Made by a program: the position numbers and the translations under genes. Of a stretch of DNA of 64,000 bases, positions 19,002-26,868 are shown in pieces. The stretch comes from Treponema sp. GTDB lineage: Bacteria > Spirochaetota > Spirochaetia > Treponematales > Treponemataceae. The notes beneath the pieces are model-generated. The model was not told the origin of the DNA. It ran no database searches and worked only from the letters and a program-made list of their open reading frames with translations. Position 1 is the stretch's first letter. Each line of letters opens with the position of its first letter. The stretch covers positions 35,550-99,549 of the forward strand of contig JAKSLX010000011.1 of assembly GCA_024400915.1 (NCBI GenBank), written 5' to 3'.

Positions 19002-20108
19002 TTAAGCCTGAGGACCTGTTCTTCTTGCAGGTTTCTTAGGCTTTTGTTTTTTCTTTAGCTGAATGCCAAGGTCAACGAGAACCTTCCTTACGGCATAGTC
19101 AAGTTCCGTTCTCTGCGGATTCATTGGAAGTACAAAATTGCGACAGATGGCCCAAGTGCGCTTGTAAAGTTCAGCAGCAGAGCTTTCTTTCTTTTCTTCA
19201 CTCCAGTCCGTAAGCTGGGCAACAAAATCCTTGAGTATGTAATAGAGCCTTTCGCCAAGCTTGCTTTCAGGTTTTGCCTTTACGAGGGCATCAAGCTGGG
19301 AAAGACTTTCCATGTAATTCCTTGCAAAAACCCTGTTTTCAAGCATCAGTTCCGTAGCAGCCGGCTGAAGATATATGTAAAGGTCCGTATCGAGGGCTGC
19401 AGAAACTATATCCCTCGAGTGTCCGCTGTTTATGATCTTCAAAAGTTCTTCCGTAAGACGAGAAGGAGAAACAGGAGACAGAAGGGGAGCAGATTCACGA
19501 ATCTTCTTCTTCAATTTGCGGGGAAGCTTGCAGCCTGTGGTAGCACCGTATTTTACTGCGCGGAGCATTCTGACAGGATCTTCAATGAAAATTCTCTCCA
19601 AAGGAATGACAGGAGTAACGACACCTTTCTTTATGTCCTTAATGCCATCAACATAGTCTATTACCTGTTCCTTGAGGGGATCATAGTAAAGAGCATTAAG
19701 GGTAAAGTCACGGCGCATTACATCTTCGTCCATAGTTCCAAAGGCATTTCCTACGGAGCCATCACAAATCGAACGGAAAGTGCTTACTTCAAAAATCTTG
19801 TCGCCAAAGAAAATGTGGACAAGGCGGAATCTTTTCCCAATGATGCGGGAATTCCTGAAAATCTTCTTGATTCGGCTTGGAGTTGCATCAGTAACGATAT
19901 CAAAATCCTTAGGTTTCCTGTTGCCAATAAGGTCACGTACAGCTCCACCTACAATATATGAATCAAAGCCGTTGTTTTTTAGCTGGTTTATGATGTAAAT
20001 AGCATCGCTGTCAATGGAAGAAAGGGGAATATTATGCTCTTCCCTTGTATAAACGACAGCCTTCTTTACTGGACGCCCCTTAGCATCCGTTCCATATCTA
20101 ATTAACAC
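19002..20108 (-). CDS. pcnB: PcnB-type poly(A) polymerase / class II nucleotidyltransferase
   Basis: 368 residues. The palm has YIVGGAVRDL and DFDIVTDATP (metal-binding Asp68 and Asp70), then KRFRLVHIFFGDKIFEVSTFR. The RFRLVHI form is typical of bacterial poly(A) polymerase (PcnB) rather than CCA enzymes. RRDFTLNALYYDP and FIEDPVRMLRAVKYG follow. The tail is very basic (QLKKKQKPKKPARR), as in PcnB, and could bind RNA. The protein is shorter than E. coli PcnB (about 450 residues). The start is GTG 20108, with no good ribosome site. The gene lies 13 bases after the P-loop/Asp23 gene and is probably co-transcribed with it. The activity could be 3' tailing for RNA decay, separate from the cca gene at 7780. 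Confidence 0.85.
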   Translation of the reverse strand: MLIRYGTDAKGRPVKKAVVYTREEHNIPLSSIDSDAIYIINQLKNNGFDSYIVGGAVRDLIGNRKPKDFDIVTDATPSRIKKIFRNSRIIGKRFRLVHIFFGDKIFEVSTFRSICDGSVGNAFGTMDEDVMRRDFTLNALYYDPLKEQVIDYVDGIKDIKKGVVTPVIPLERIFIEDPVRMLRAVKYGATTGCKLPRKLKKKIRESAPLLSPVSPSRLTEELLKIINSGHSRDIVSAALDTDLYIYLQPAATELMLENRVFARNYMESLSQLDALVKAKPESKLGERLYYILKDFVAQLTDWSEEKKESSAAELYKRTWAICRNFVLPMNPQRTELDYAVRKVLVDLGIQLKKKQKPKKPARRTGPQA

Positions 20109-20121
20109 AATGGGGAGTATT

Positions 20122-21006
20122 TTATTTATTTACAGTGATTTTGTCTATAATGATACTGACTTCTTCAATGAGAATTCCCGTGTATTTCTCAATGTTTTCA
20201 ATGACATATTGCTGAAGTCTGTGGATTTCTCCCGTCAACTGCCTGCCAAAAGGAACATCAACCGTAATGATGAGCTTGTATCCGCGGGAATTGGTCTTTA
20301 TGGAAAGCTTTTTTATCCTTATGTCCTTGGAAAATTCGTTTACGCAGTGCATTGCCATCTGGCTTAAAGCTGCTTCCGAAATCTCAATCCTTCCTTTTTT
20401 GCTGAATTCAGGGGTAACGATGGATTTTTCCAACGTGGACTGCTTCTTTTTTTTACCGAAAATACTGAAAAACTTGAATTTTGCAGAACCTTTGCCTGCT
20501 ATATCCTTCATGGAATCGTGGAAAATCTGGGAATAGCTTTTCTTTACTTCGATTGCAGGAACAGGAATGACATGCTTTCCTTCAATCTGGCGGCTTCTTA
20601 TTGCCTTTTCCAGTTCTTCCCTTGTTGCAATGTCCTCAATTTTGATGATTTTTGAAGGAAGGGGAATCTGTAGGCGGGAAGTAATCTTCTGGGCCATTTT
20701 TTCACTGGTTCCAATTATAAGAAGCTTTTTTATTTTGTTTGTCTGGAGGGCCTTTGCAACCTGATCACGGTGCTGCTTGTCGTCAAAAAGGGCAATCCTT
20801 ACGGCACCCATATATGTTTTTTCATGCTTGGCAGTACGACCTGCAATAATCTTGTCATTCTGAATGAGGAGACCGTCATCAATAATGGCTTCAATACCGT
20901 TTTCCTGAGCAATAAGCTTTGCACGGAAACTCTTACCGGTACCGCTTTCGCCAACAAGGGCAAATACCGTCATACCATGGCCTGAAAAGCGTGAAAAAAT
21001 ATTCAT
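20122..21006 (-). CDS. P-loop NTPase fused to an Asp23-like domain
   Basis: 294 residues. The N-terminal half begins MTVFALVGESGTGKS (Walker A at 19-26), followed by an RAKLIAQENGI helix and DDGLLI, like a small kinase or nucleotidase core. Residues about 195-294 match the Asp23/Gls24-like pattern: GRIEISEAALSQMAMHCV, VDVPFGRQL and a TGILIEEVSIIID end. A Lys-rich linker (FGKKKKQS) joins the two. The fusion is unusual. Start choice is uncertain: ATG 21006 is only 9 bases from a TATAAT box and has no Shine-Dalgarno, while ATG 20973, just before the P-loop core, would leave a 36-base leader. It is the first gene of an operon with the poly(A) polymerase, so a role tied to RNA metabolism is possible but only inferred. 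Confidence 0.75.
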   Translation of the reverse strand: MNIFSRFSGHGMTVFALVGESGTGKSFRAKLIAQENGIEAIIDDGLLIQNDKIIAGRTAKHEKTYMGAVRIALFDDKQHRDQVAKALQTNKIKKLLIIGTSEKMAQKITSRLQIPLPSKIIKIEDIATREELEKAIRSRQIEGKHVIPVPAIEVKKSYSQIFHDSMKDIAGKGSAKFKFFSIFGKKKKQSTLEKSIVTPEFSKKGRIEISEAALSQMAMHCVNEFSKDIRIKKLSIKTNSRGYKLIITVDVPFGRQLTGEIHRLQQYVIENIEKYTGILIEEVSIIIDKITVNK

Positions 21007-21015
21007 AACATTAAT

Positions 21016-21044
21016 ATTATATTATAGAAAAAACTAATTTGCAA
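21016..21044 (-). promoter_or_regulatory. Sigma-70-type promoter for the P-loop/Asp23-pcnB operon
   Basis: On the minus strand, TTGCAA (21039-21044) and TATAAT (21016-21021) are separated by 17 bases. The predicted start of transcription is near 21009, leaving at most about 3 bases before ATG 21006. Either the message is leaderless or translation starts at ATG 20973. Confidence 0.6.
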
Positions 21045-21061
21045 AAAAAAGTATGGAATTT

Positions 21062-21994
21062 TTATTGTAAAAAAGGGCATTCTGCAGTTATTTCTTCAGG
21101 CAATCCCACGGGATTTTCAGGAAATTTCAGTTTATAAGCATGTAAAAAGAACATTTTGTTCTTTAATTCTTTTCCGCCATAAGCCACATCTCCTAAAAGA
21201 GGATGACCGTGAAAGGCCGACTGAGCCCTTATCTGATGTTTTCTGCCTGTTTCAATAGCAAAGGACATTAGGTTGCAGTCATTCCCGTCAATCGTAAGCT
21301 TCTTTATGAACCTGGTGTTTGTTACAGCCTTTTTTCCTTTTTCATGACCTGCAATGACCGTCCCGAAACCGTCACCGCTGTTTTCAGGAATAAAAATAAG
21401 GTCTTCATACCGTTCCTCAGGTTTTTCATAGTTACCCTGGGTAATACCAAGATATTCTTTTTGAACCAGATGCCTTTCCATGTTTTCCGTAAACCATTTT
21501 GCCCCTTCAAGGCTCTGGGAAAAAACAACTAGGCCGCTTGTATACCTGTCGATCCTATGCAGTGGTCCTGGCCTGAAAGAAAGGGAAGTACCGGGATTGC
21601 TCTTGAAATCTTCTTCAACCATGTGGGCAAGGCAGAAATCAGTATCTTTTGAAGGCTGAACATTTATACCTGAAGGTTTGTTTACAATGAGTATGTGTTC
21701 GTTCCTGAAAACTGTTATTTCTTCAAGGCTGATGGGAAATTCTTTTTTTGGAAAATTATTGGTTATTCTTGTATCATCAAAAAGGAATTTAGCCACCTGG
21801 ATTACATCACCTTCACAGACCCTGTAGTCTCCGGAAGATTTTTTTCCGTTAACCTTGACAAGGCCCTTTCTGATGAGGGGAAAAATGCCTTTTGCAATGC
21901 CTGATGCCTCAAAGATTCGTCCTGCAACCTTATCCAGCCTGCGTCCGGAGTCATCTTTTCCCGCATTGAAATTCCTGTAATCCATTTTTTTCAT
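21062..21994 (-). CDS. RluA-family pseudouridine synthase with S4 domain
   Basis: 310 residues if started at ATG 21994; ATG 21985 is equally possible, and a TTG at 22045 is not needed. The N-terminal S4 RNA-binding domain is at about 15-75 (GRRLDKVAGRIF, GLVKVNGKK, GDVIQV). The catalytic domain has ILIVNKPSGINVQP (101-114) and PLHRIDRYTSGLVVF, with catalytic Asp149; QEYLGITQG and GRKHQIRAQSAFHGHPLLGD follow. These are the standard RluC/RluD-type motifs, so it should isomerise uridines in 23S rRNA or another RNA. Which positions are modified cannot be read. The gene is divergent from the PAP2-like gene. Confidence 0.87.
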   Translation of the reverse strand: MKKMDYRNFNAGKDDSGRRLDKVAGRIFEASGIAKGIFPLIRKGLVKVNGKKSSGDYRVCEGDVIQVAKFLFDDTRITNNFPKKEFPISLEEITVFRNEHILIVNKPSGINVQPSKDTDFCLAHMVEEDFKSNPGTSLSFRPGPLHRIDRYTSGLVVFSQSLEGAKWFTENMERHLVQKEYLGITQGNYEKPEERYEDLIFIPENSGDGFGTVIAGHEKGKKAVTNTRFIKKLTIDGNDCNLMSFAIETGRKHQIRAQSAFHGHPLLGDVAYGGKELKNKMFFLHAYKLKFPENPVGLPEEITAECPFLQ

Positions 21995-22060
21995 AATAAC
22001 GGTAAAATGCCGTTCCTTCAAGAATTTAAGATTTCCATAGAACAAAATTGCATAATATTG

Positions 22061-22066
22061 TATAAT
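22061..22066 (+). promoter_or_regulatory. -10 box 7 bases before the PAP2 gene start
   Basis: A consensus TATAAT ends 7 bases before ATG 22074 and there is no Shine-Dalgarno sequence between them. A convincing -35 element at 16-18 bases is not visible. It is the likely promoter for the PAP2-Rnf-GH57 operon. Confidence 0.5.
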
Positions 22067-22073
22067 TTTACTT

Positions 22074-22550
22074 ATGGATTTTAAAAGTCAGCTTCATTCA
22101 CTATTTACTCAACCAGCAATCATTGCCTGTATTTTCAGCTGGCTTTCCGCACAGTTTTTAAAAACCCTCATAAAGCTTTTTTCTGGAAAAGTTCACAGCC
22201 TCAAGGAATTACTTGAACTCCTTTTGTGGAGAACAGGAAGCATGCCTTCCAGCCATTCATCTCTGGTAACCACACTTTGCACCATGATTGCATTCCGCTC
22301 TGGATTAGACAGCGATGTCTTCATCCTTTCATTGGGATTTTTCCTTGTAACAATCAGGGATGCCGTTGGAGTAAGGCGCGCAAATGGACTCCAGGCTGCA
22401 TTGCTTAACAGGGTCGGAAGAACCCTTGCAGAAAAGGGAATCATTGAGTTCAAACCAATCAAGGAAGTGCAGGGGCACACTCCAACAGAAGTCCTCATGG
22501 GAGTTCTTCTCGGATTTGTAATTGGCCTGGCATTCAGCGTGTTAAAATAA
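22074..22550 (+). CDS. Divergent PAP2-family membrane protein
   Basis: 158 residues with four or five membrane helices. It carries the three motifs of the divergent PAP2 (YuiD/DUF212) family: GSMPSSHSS (about 56-64), RDAVGVRRANG (about 93-103) and QGHTPTEVLMG (about 134-144). PAP2-type enzymes remove phosphate from lipid phosphates; activity of the divergent group is not well defined. It is the first gene of a tight run that continues with a membrane protein (start directly after this stop) and the Rnf genes. The shared operon could mean an envelope or lipid-linked role for the complex, but that is an inference. Confidence 0.82.
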   Translation: MDFKSQLHSLFTQPAIIACIFSWLSAQFLKTLIKLFSGKVHSLKELLELLLWRTGSMPSSHSSLVTTLCTMIAFRSGLDSDVFILSLGFFLVTIRDAVGVRRANGLQAALLNRVGRTLAEKGIIEFKPIKEVQGHTPTEVLMGVLLGFVIGLAFSVLK

Positions 22551-23951
22551 ATGAAGTTCAACAAGACTGCATTAATTTCTCTTGCCGTAATAACTGCTAC
22601 ATTTGTCCTCTCCCTTTGTCTAAGGGCAGTTCCCGTATCAAGAATCTGGAACAACTATTCCGTTGCATATGTTGAAAAAACTCTTCCAGAAGAAACTGTT
22701 CTTTCATATTTCGCAAGGCATTCTGTTGAAAATGTAATCAGCCTTGGAGGACAGAGGATTCCCTTTGTATCTGACTTTACTCCAGTTCTTCCCCAAAGGG
22801 ATTCTGCATATCTTAGTGAAAGGCTTTCATACTTTTTTGATTTGTCTGACACTTACAGCCTTTATTACATTCCCAAAAGAAATGATTCAGCCTGTGTAAA
22901 GGCTCTGGAAGAAATCGTTCGTGATACGAATACTCCCTGCGGAATCGACGGCAAGCAGCAATATCCATGGCTGGTTCCACTCATTGTCCTTGCAGTTTTT
23001 TTCATGTTCATATTCTTTTCCCATAACAGAAAAGTTTTTGCATTGTCATCGGCCAGTATTCTGGTGCTTTCTTTTTCCCAGGTATTCTATCCTGTGGCTG
23101 CCGCTGCAATCCTTTACATGCTGTCCTGTTACCTTGCATCCAGAATATGGGGCAGAAGAAAAGCAATTTCAGTTTTAAAAAAGAGTATATACATTATCAT
23201 TCCTCTTGTGGTTTCGGTTTTGTGCATAATGGTACTTTCAATAAGCTGTGCCTTTCTTGTACTTATGTGCGGGGCTTCTTCCGTATGTGCCCTCATTCTC
23301 CTTGACATTTATGAAAAGCATTTGGACTCAAAATCTTCATTTAAATTCGTAAAGATTTTTGGAGCACCACAGATGCCACTCATGCATCCGGGAACAGCAA
23401 AGCATACTTTGTTCTGTCTGGTTCCGCTTTTTCTTCTCCTTGTGATTTTTTTACTTTCAAGCAGAATTTCCACAAATGCAGAAACAGACATATCCATTCC
23501 GGTTCCAGTACATTCAGCCGGTATTCATGAAGATGAAAAAGTGCTTCCTGGACTCAAGGAATTATACGGATGGTTCTGGAAAGCAAAATCCTATCCTTAC
23601 AAAAACCTCAACGAAAATTTCACTGGTCTCGATCCTGTTGAAGGCGAAACCATAACAGTTCCACGCTATGAAATTGTCGATGACAAAATCGTTGAATCAG
23701 AGTCCCTCGTTATGACCTACGATGAAAAATTCCGCGAAGGAGTTGACAGGGAAATCGAGGAACTGGATTACGATGCAGTAGAAAAGCTTATAAAAAAACA
23801 GGGCTCCAATGTCTCTGTTGTCTATAGAAACAGCGGCGAATCTCGGGGACAGACAGACGGTCTTGGATTAATACTTATCCTTGTCTGCATTTTTGTTCCT
23901 GTGCTTCTTCTTCTCGTTTATGTTTTAAAATCAGGCAGGAAATCCAGATGA
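22551..23951 (+). CDS. Multi-span membrane protein upstream of the Rnf genes, unknown function
   Basis: 466 residues. There is an N-terminal signal-anchor helix (ALISLAVITATFVLSLCL), then an extracytoplasmic region of about 100 residues, four or five helices at about residues 143-315 (WLVPLIVLAVFFMFIFF and later), a second soluble region (about 320-435) rich in acidic residues, and a C-terminal helix. I recognise no family. ATG follows the previous stop with no gap, and the stop overlaps rnfC by 4 bases (ATGA), so it is firmly embedded in the operon. It is a candidate extra subunit or assembly factor of the Rnf-like complex. Confidence 0.75.
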   Translation: MKFNKTALISLAVITATFVLSLCLRAVPVSRIWNNYSVAYVEKTLPEETVLSYFARHSVENVISLGGQRIPFVSDFTPVLPQRDSAYLSERLSYFFDLSDTYSLYYIPKRNDSACVKALEEIVRDTNTPCGIDGKQQYPWLVPLIVLAVFFMFIFFSHNRKVFALSSASILVLSFSQVFYPVAAAAILYMLSCYLASRIWGRRKAISVLKKSIYIIIPLVVSVLCIMVLSISCAFLVLMCGASSVCALILLDIYEKHLDSKSSFKFVKIFGAPQMPLMHPGTAKHTLFCLVPLFLLLVIFLLSSRISTNAETDISIPVPVHSAGIHEDEKVLPGLKELYGWFWKAKSYPYKNLNENFTGLDPVEGETITVPRYEIVDDKIVESESLVMTYDEKFREGVDREIEELDYDAVEKLIKKQGSNVSVVYRNSGESRGQTDGLGLILILVCIFVPVLLLLVYVLKSGRKSR

Positions 23952-25258
23952 AAGCAATAAATAATTTTATCTCTCCCGACCATCCAATGTTTGAAACTTC
24001 TGTCCGTTCTTTTTTGCCACAGACCATAACGGTTCCTTTTTGTCAGGCAGATGGAATTGAATATGAATGTTCAATGTCGGAAGGAGATGCAGTTCGCGAA
24101 GGGCAGGTCATAGCATCACCCAAAGGGATCATATCGGCTAGAGGAGCATGCATTCATTCATCAGTTCCCGGTAAAATTGAATCCATCATTCAGTGTTCAT
24201 TGCCAAATGGAAACCTTTCCTTTGCTGCAAAAATAAAAACACAGGGGGAATTTACTTTCCTCGGAAAAAAACAGAATCCTGTGGACTGGAACATTTTTTC
24301 TCCGGCAACTCTTCTAGAAGAATTCAAATCAAAGGGAATCGTAAATACCTTTCCTAAAAAGCCTGTTTCCCTAGCAACGGAAATAAAGGAATGTACTTTA
24401 AAATCCCACAGGTTTGTTATAGTCCGAATGTTTGATGAAGATCCAAGCCGCTATACGGATTCCCACATTGCTTCTCATTTTACAGATAATGTAGTGGAGG
24501 GAGCTAAAATTGCAGCAAAGGCCTTTGAAGCTGAAGGACTTGCTTTTGTAGTTCCAAAAAAATCCGATTTCTCAATCAGTGAAAAACTCATTGAAGGAAA
24601 CACAATTGTAACCGCAACTGCAGACAATACAAAATACCCTGCTGGTTTCATACACTGCCTTATGAAGGCCGTAAGAAAAGTTTCAAAGATTCCTGAATAT
24701 GAAAATTTTTCTTCGGTCAACCACAAGTGCCTTTTTCTTGATCCTGAAACCTGTCTTTCCATTTACGAAGCCATTGTGCTTGGCATTCCTGTTGTGGAAC
24801 GTTTTGTCCATGTTACAGGTTCCTGCCTCAAATCTGCCGGAATGTTCAAGGTAAGGATTGGCACCACCATAAGGAATCTTGTGGAGCAGTGCGGCGGCTT
24901 TAATACAAATCCTTCGAAAATTGTAATCAACGGTCTCCTTAGAGGAAATGGAATTGCAGACCTGGATATTCCGGTTACCAAAATGGTCAAGTCCATTGAA
25001 TTCCTTCCGTCAAAAGAACTTTGCGTACAAAGGTCAACTTCCTGCATAAGATGTGGCAGATGCCGTTCAATATGTCCGGAGCATCTTGTTCCTGATTTGC
25101 TTTACAAAATGGCTTCGGAAAATTATTTGCTGCCAAGGGATATTGCCGCAACAGCAAATATCTGTGGCCAATGCGGACTTTGCAACAGCGTCTGTCCATC
25201 AAGACTTTCTCTCTGCCAGACCATTTCACTTTTAAAGACAGGAGGAAACAATGCTTAA
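23948..25258 (+). CDS. rnfC: RnfC-like subunit with two 4Fe-4S motifs but no NADH/FMN loop
   Basis: 436 residues. The N-terminal barrel-sandwich segment (SMSEGDAVREGQVIASPKGI) and the SLBB-like region (GIPVVERFVHVTGSCLK, KVRIGTTIRNLVEQCGG, DIPVTKMVKSI) follow RnfC order. The C-terminus holds two complete ferredoxin motifs, CIRCGRCRSICP and CGQCGLCNSVCP, at about residues 365-420. Where canonical RnfC/NqrF-like flavin domains have GIVGLGGAGFPT, this protein has KGIVNTFPKKPVS. The NGAECEPYLT-type motif is replaced by a VRMFDEDPSRYTD segment. NADH and FMN binding therefore look lost while the Fe-S domain is kept. The start overlaps the upstream stop (ATGA) and the end overlaps rnfD by 8 bases. 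Confidence 0.82.
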   Translation: MKAINNFISPDHPMFETSVRSFLPQTITVPFCQADGIEYECSMSEGDAVREGQVIASPKGIISARGACIHSSVPGKIESIIQCSLPNGNLSFAAKIKTQGEFTFLGKKQNPVDWNIFSPATLLEEFKSKGIVNTFPKKPVSLATEIKECTLKSHRFVIVRMFDEDPSRYTDSHIASHFTDNVVEGAKIAAKAFEAEGLAFVVPKKSDFSISEKLIEGNTIVTATADNTKYPAGFIHCLMKAVRKVSKIPEYENFSSVNHKCLFLDPETCLSIYEAIVLGIPVVERFVHVTGSCLKSAGMFKVRIGTTIRNLVEQCGGFNTNPSKIVINGLLRGNGIADLDIPVTKMVKSIEFLPSKELCVQRSTSCIRCGRCRSICPEHLVPDLLYKMASENYLLPRDIAATANICGQCGLCNSVCPSRLSLCQTISLLKTGGNNA

Positions 25259-26342
25259 TTTTGAACTGAACAGATCCTGCAAAAAAATCAGTCTAAATCC
25301 GTTTAAATTTGCAAGCTGGTCCCTTGATACTGTTTCATCGGTAACCATAGGACTGCTTTTGATTCAGGTATTCATGCTGGCAATCACAAAAAGCACAGCT
25401 TCCCTTGCTGTTCTTACATGTGCCCTTACAGCATCAGTGCTTTCGGAATTGATTCACAGGACTTTGCTTGTCAGGGACATGCATTTTCATTCCTGGAGAA
25501 TTTCCATCATACAAGGACTTTTAACAGGACTTCTTCTTCCGGCAACATATAATCCTGCCGCAGTATTCATCGTTGTATTGCTTTCCATGACAATCTTCCG
25601 ATGGGCCTTTGGGGAATTTTCTGAGTCATGGGCAAACATTGTTGCCGTATGCGTAATCGTTTTGTATTTCATAAACTCATCCTGCTTTCCGCCTTCTGCA
25701 CTAACATCTTCAGACTTGCAGTCTAGAAATGCAGCCCTTATTTTGATTCAGAATGGTACAGTTGAACCAATTGCAACTGACAGTGCTATCACCGAATTCC
25801 TTAACAGAACAATTTTCAAGCTTGTTGGTATTTCAATTCCGGAAGGATATGTAAGCCTTCTTTGGGACAACGGTTCCGTAATACCGGCATTCAGGTTCAA
25901 CCTTATAACTTTGGTTTCTTCACTCGTTCTCTTTTCCCTTGATGTAATAGACTTTTTGATTCCTTCACTGTTCATCTTTGTTTATACGATTCTCATCCGC
26001 TTTGTGAGTCCCCTCATACTCGGAGGCATTCCAATGCAGGGAGATATAATCCTTGCATTGCTTACAAGCGGAACACTTTTTTCAACACTCTATATTCTCC
26101 AGTGGTACGGAACTACACCTATAAATTTATGGGGAAAAATAATCTACGGAATAACCTCTGGAATACTCGGATTCATCATCATTGGGTTCGGTCTTTCTTC
26201 CGTTGGATATGTTTTCACTGTAATCGTTATGAACTTGATTTCGCCTTGCATTCAGGTAATCGAAGACAGAAGAAAGTTTGCAAGTATCAGAAAAAAAGTA
26301 ATTCCAAGGCTTAAAAGAATGAAGGAGTTTGAAGATGCTTAA
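25251..26342 (+). CDS. rnfD: RnfD-like membrane subunit
   Basis: 363 residues with about eight membrane helices, in the RnfD/NqrB position after rnfC. Recognisable segments are FHSWRISIIQGLLTGLLLPATYNPA (read as two helices with a loop; typical RnfD 'TGLLL.PP' region) and a C-terminal bundle. Canonical RnfD has a covalent FMN on Thr in a D-x-x-S-G-A-T-P-L motif. The best local match here is TDSAITEFL, which keeps Ser and Thr at the right spacing but not Gly-Ala. The GSIGET-like segment after it reads GSVIPAF. Flavinylation is therefore possible but uncertain. The end overlaps rnfG by 8 bases, and the Shine-Dalgarno site of rnfG lies inside this gene. Confidence 0.8.
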   Translation: MLNFELNRSCKKISLNPFKFASWSLDTVSSVTIGLLLIQVFMLAITKSTASLAVLTCALTASVLSELIHRTLLVRDMHFHSWRISIIQGLLTGLLLPATYNPAAVFIVVLLSMTIFRWAFGEFSESWANIVAVCVIVLYFINSSCFPPSALTSSDLQSRNAALILIQNGTVEPIATDSAITEFLNRTIFKLVGISIPEGYVSLLWDNGSVIPAFRFNLITLVSSLVLFSLDVIDFLIPSLFIFVYTILIRFVSPLILGGIPMQGDIILALLTSGTLFSTLYILQWYGTTPINLWGKIIYGITSGILGFIIIGFGLSSVGYVFTVIVMNLISPCIQVIEDRRKFASIRKKVIPRLKRMKEFEDA

Positions 26343-26868
26343 TCAGGAATTTGATGAACTCTCGCAGAACATTTCAAAGAAAAAACTCTTTTATAAAAAT
26401 ATGTCCATAAAGGCCGGAATATTCTGCGGAATACTTGCCGTATTCTTTGGTCTTCTTGTTGCTTTTACTCTCCTTGGAAGAAAATCCTGGAGAACAGGTA
26501 TGGGCCGTGAGATTGAAAAAGTATTTGCAGAAAAATCCTATTCGACGTACTCTGTTGGAAAATACATAAAGTTGAATTCAACAATGACTGTAAACTGTGC
26601 AGTGTACGAGGCTATTTCTCCAGAGAAAAAAGACTATGATTCCTTTGCCGTTATTATCCGAATGCCATCACTGTACGGTCCAATTGTCTGTGTATACATA
26701 TACGAAAGCAAAAAAACTGAAGCGCAGTTCATCGGCTTTGCCCAGATCAATGACAGGGTGGAGGAGCCTTTGAAAAATGCCGCAATGCATTCCCAGATAA
26801 AATACTGGGGCAAAAAAATTCCTGCAATTACAGCTGCTGCTAAGGAAGGTAAAAATGAAAAAAAATGA
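26335..26868 (+). CDS. rnfG: RnfG-like subunit lacking the flavin-attachment segment
   Basis: 177 residues from ATG 26335, with AAGGAG 8 bases upstream; an in-frame TTG two codons earlier is less likely. One membrane helix (about 25-48) is followed by a periplasmic domain. The C-terminal stretch AQFIGFAQINDRVEEPLK corresponds to the usual 'E TPGLG' entry of the FMN-binding domain. The protein ends after KKIPAITAAAKEGKNEKK, where other RnfG proteins continue into D-x-I-S-G-A-T-x-T-S, the site of the covalent FMN. No such motif exists anywhere in the sequence. The assignment rests on gene order and topology; similarity is low. The next gene overlaps by 14 bases. Confidence 0.68.
   Translation: MLNQEFDELSQNISKKKLFYKNMSIKAGIFCGILAVFFGLLVAFTLLGRKSWRTGMGREIEKVFAEKSYSTYSVGKYIKLNSTMTVNCAVYEAISPEKKDYDSFAVIIRMPSLYGPIVCVYIYESKKTEAQFIGFAQINDRVEEPLKNAAMHSQIKYWGKKIPAITAAAKEGKNEKK

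Noticed and set aside
19419..19961. 180-residue open frame on the plus strand
   Set aside because: Antisense to the PcnB-type gene; no family.
22049..22066. TTGCAT as the -35 box for the PAP2 promoter
   Set aside because: Only 6 bases from the TATAAT box, far too close for sigma-70 spacing.
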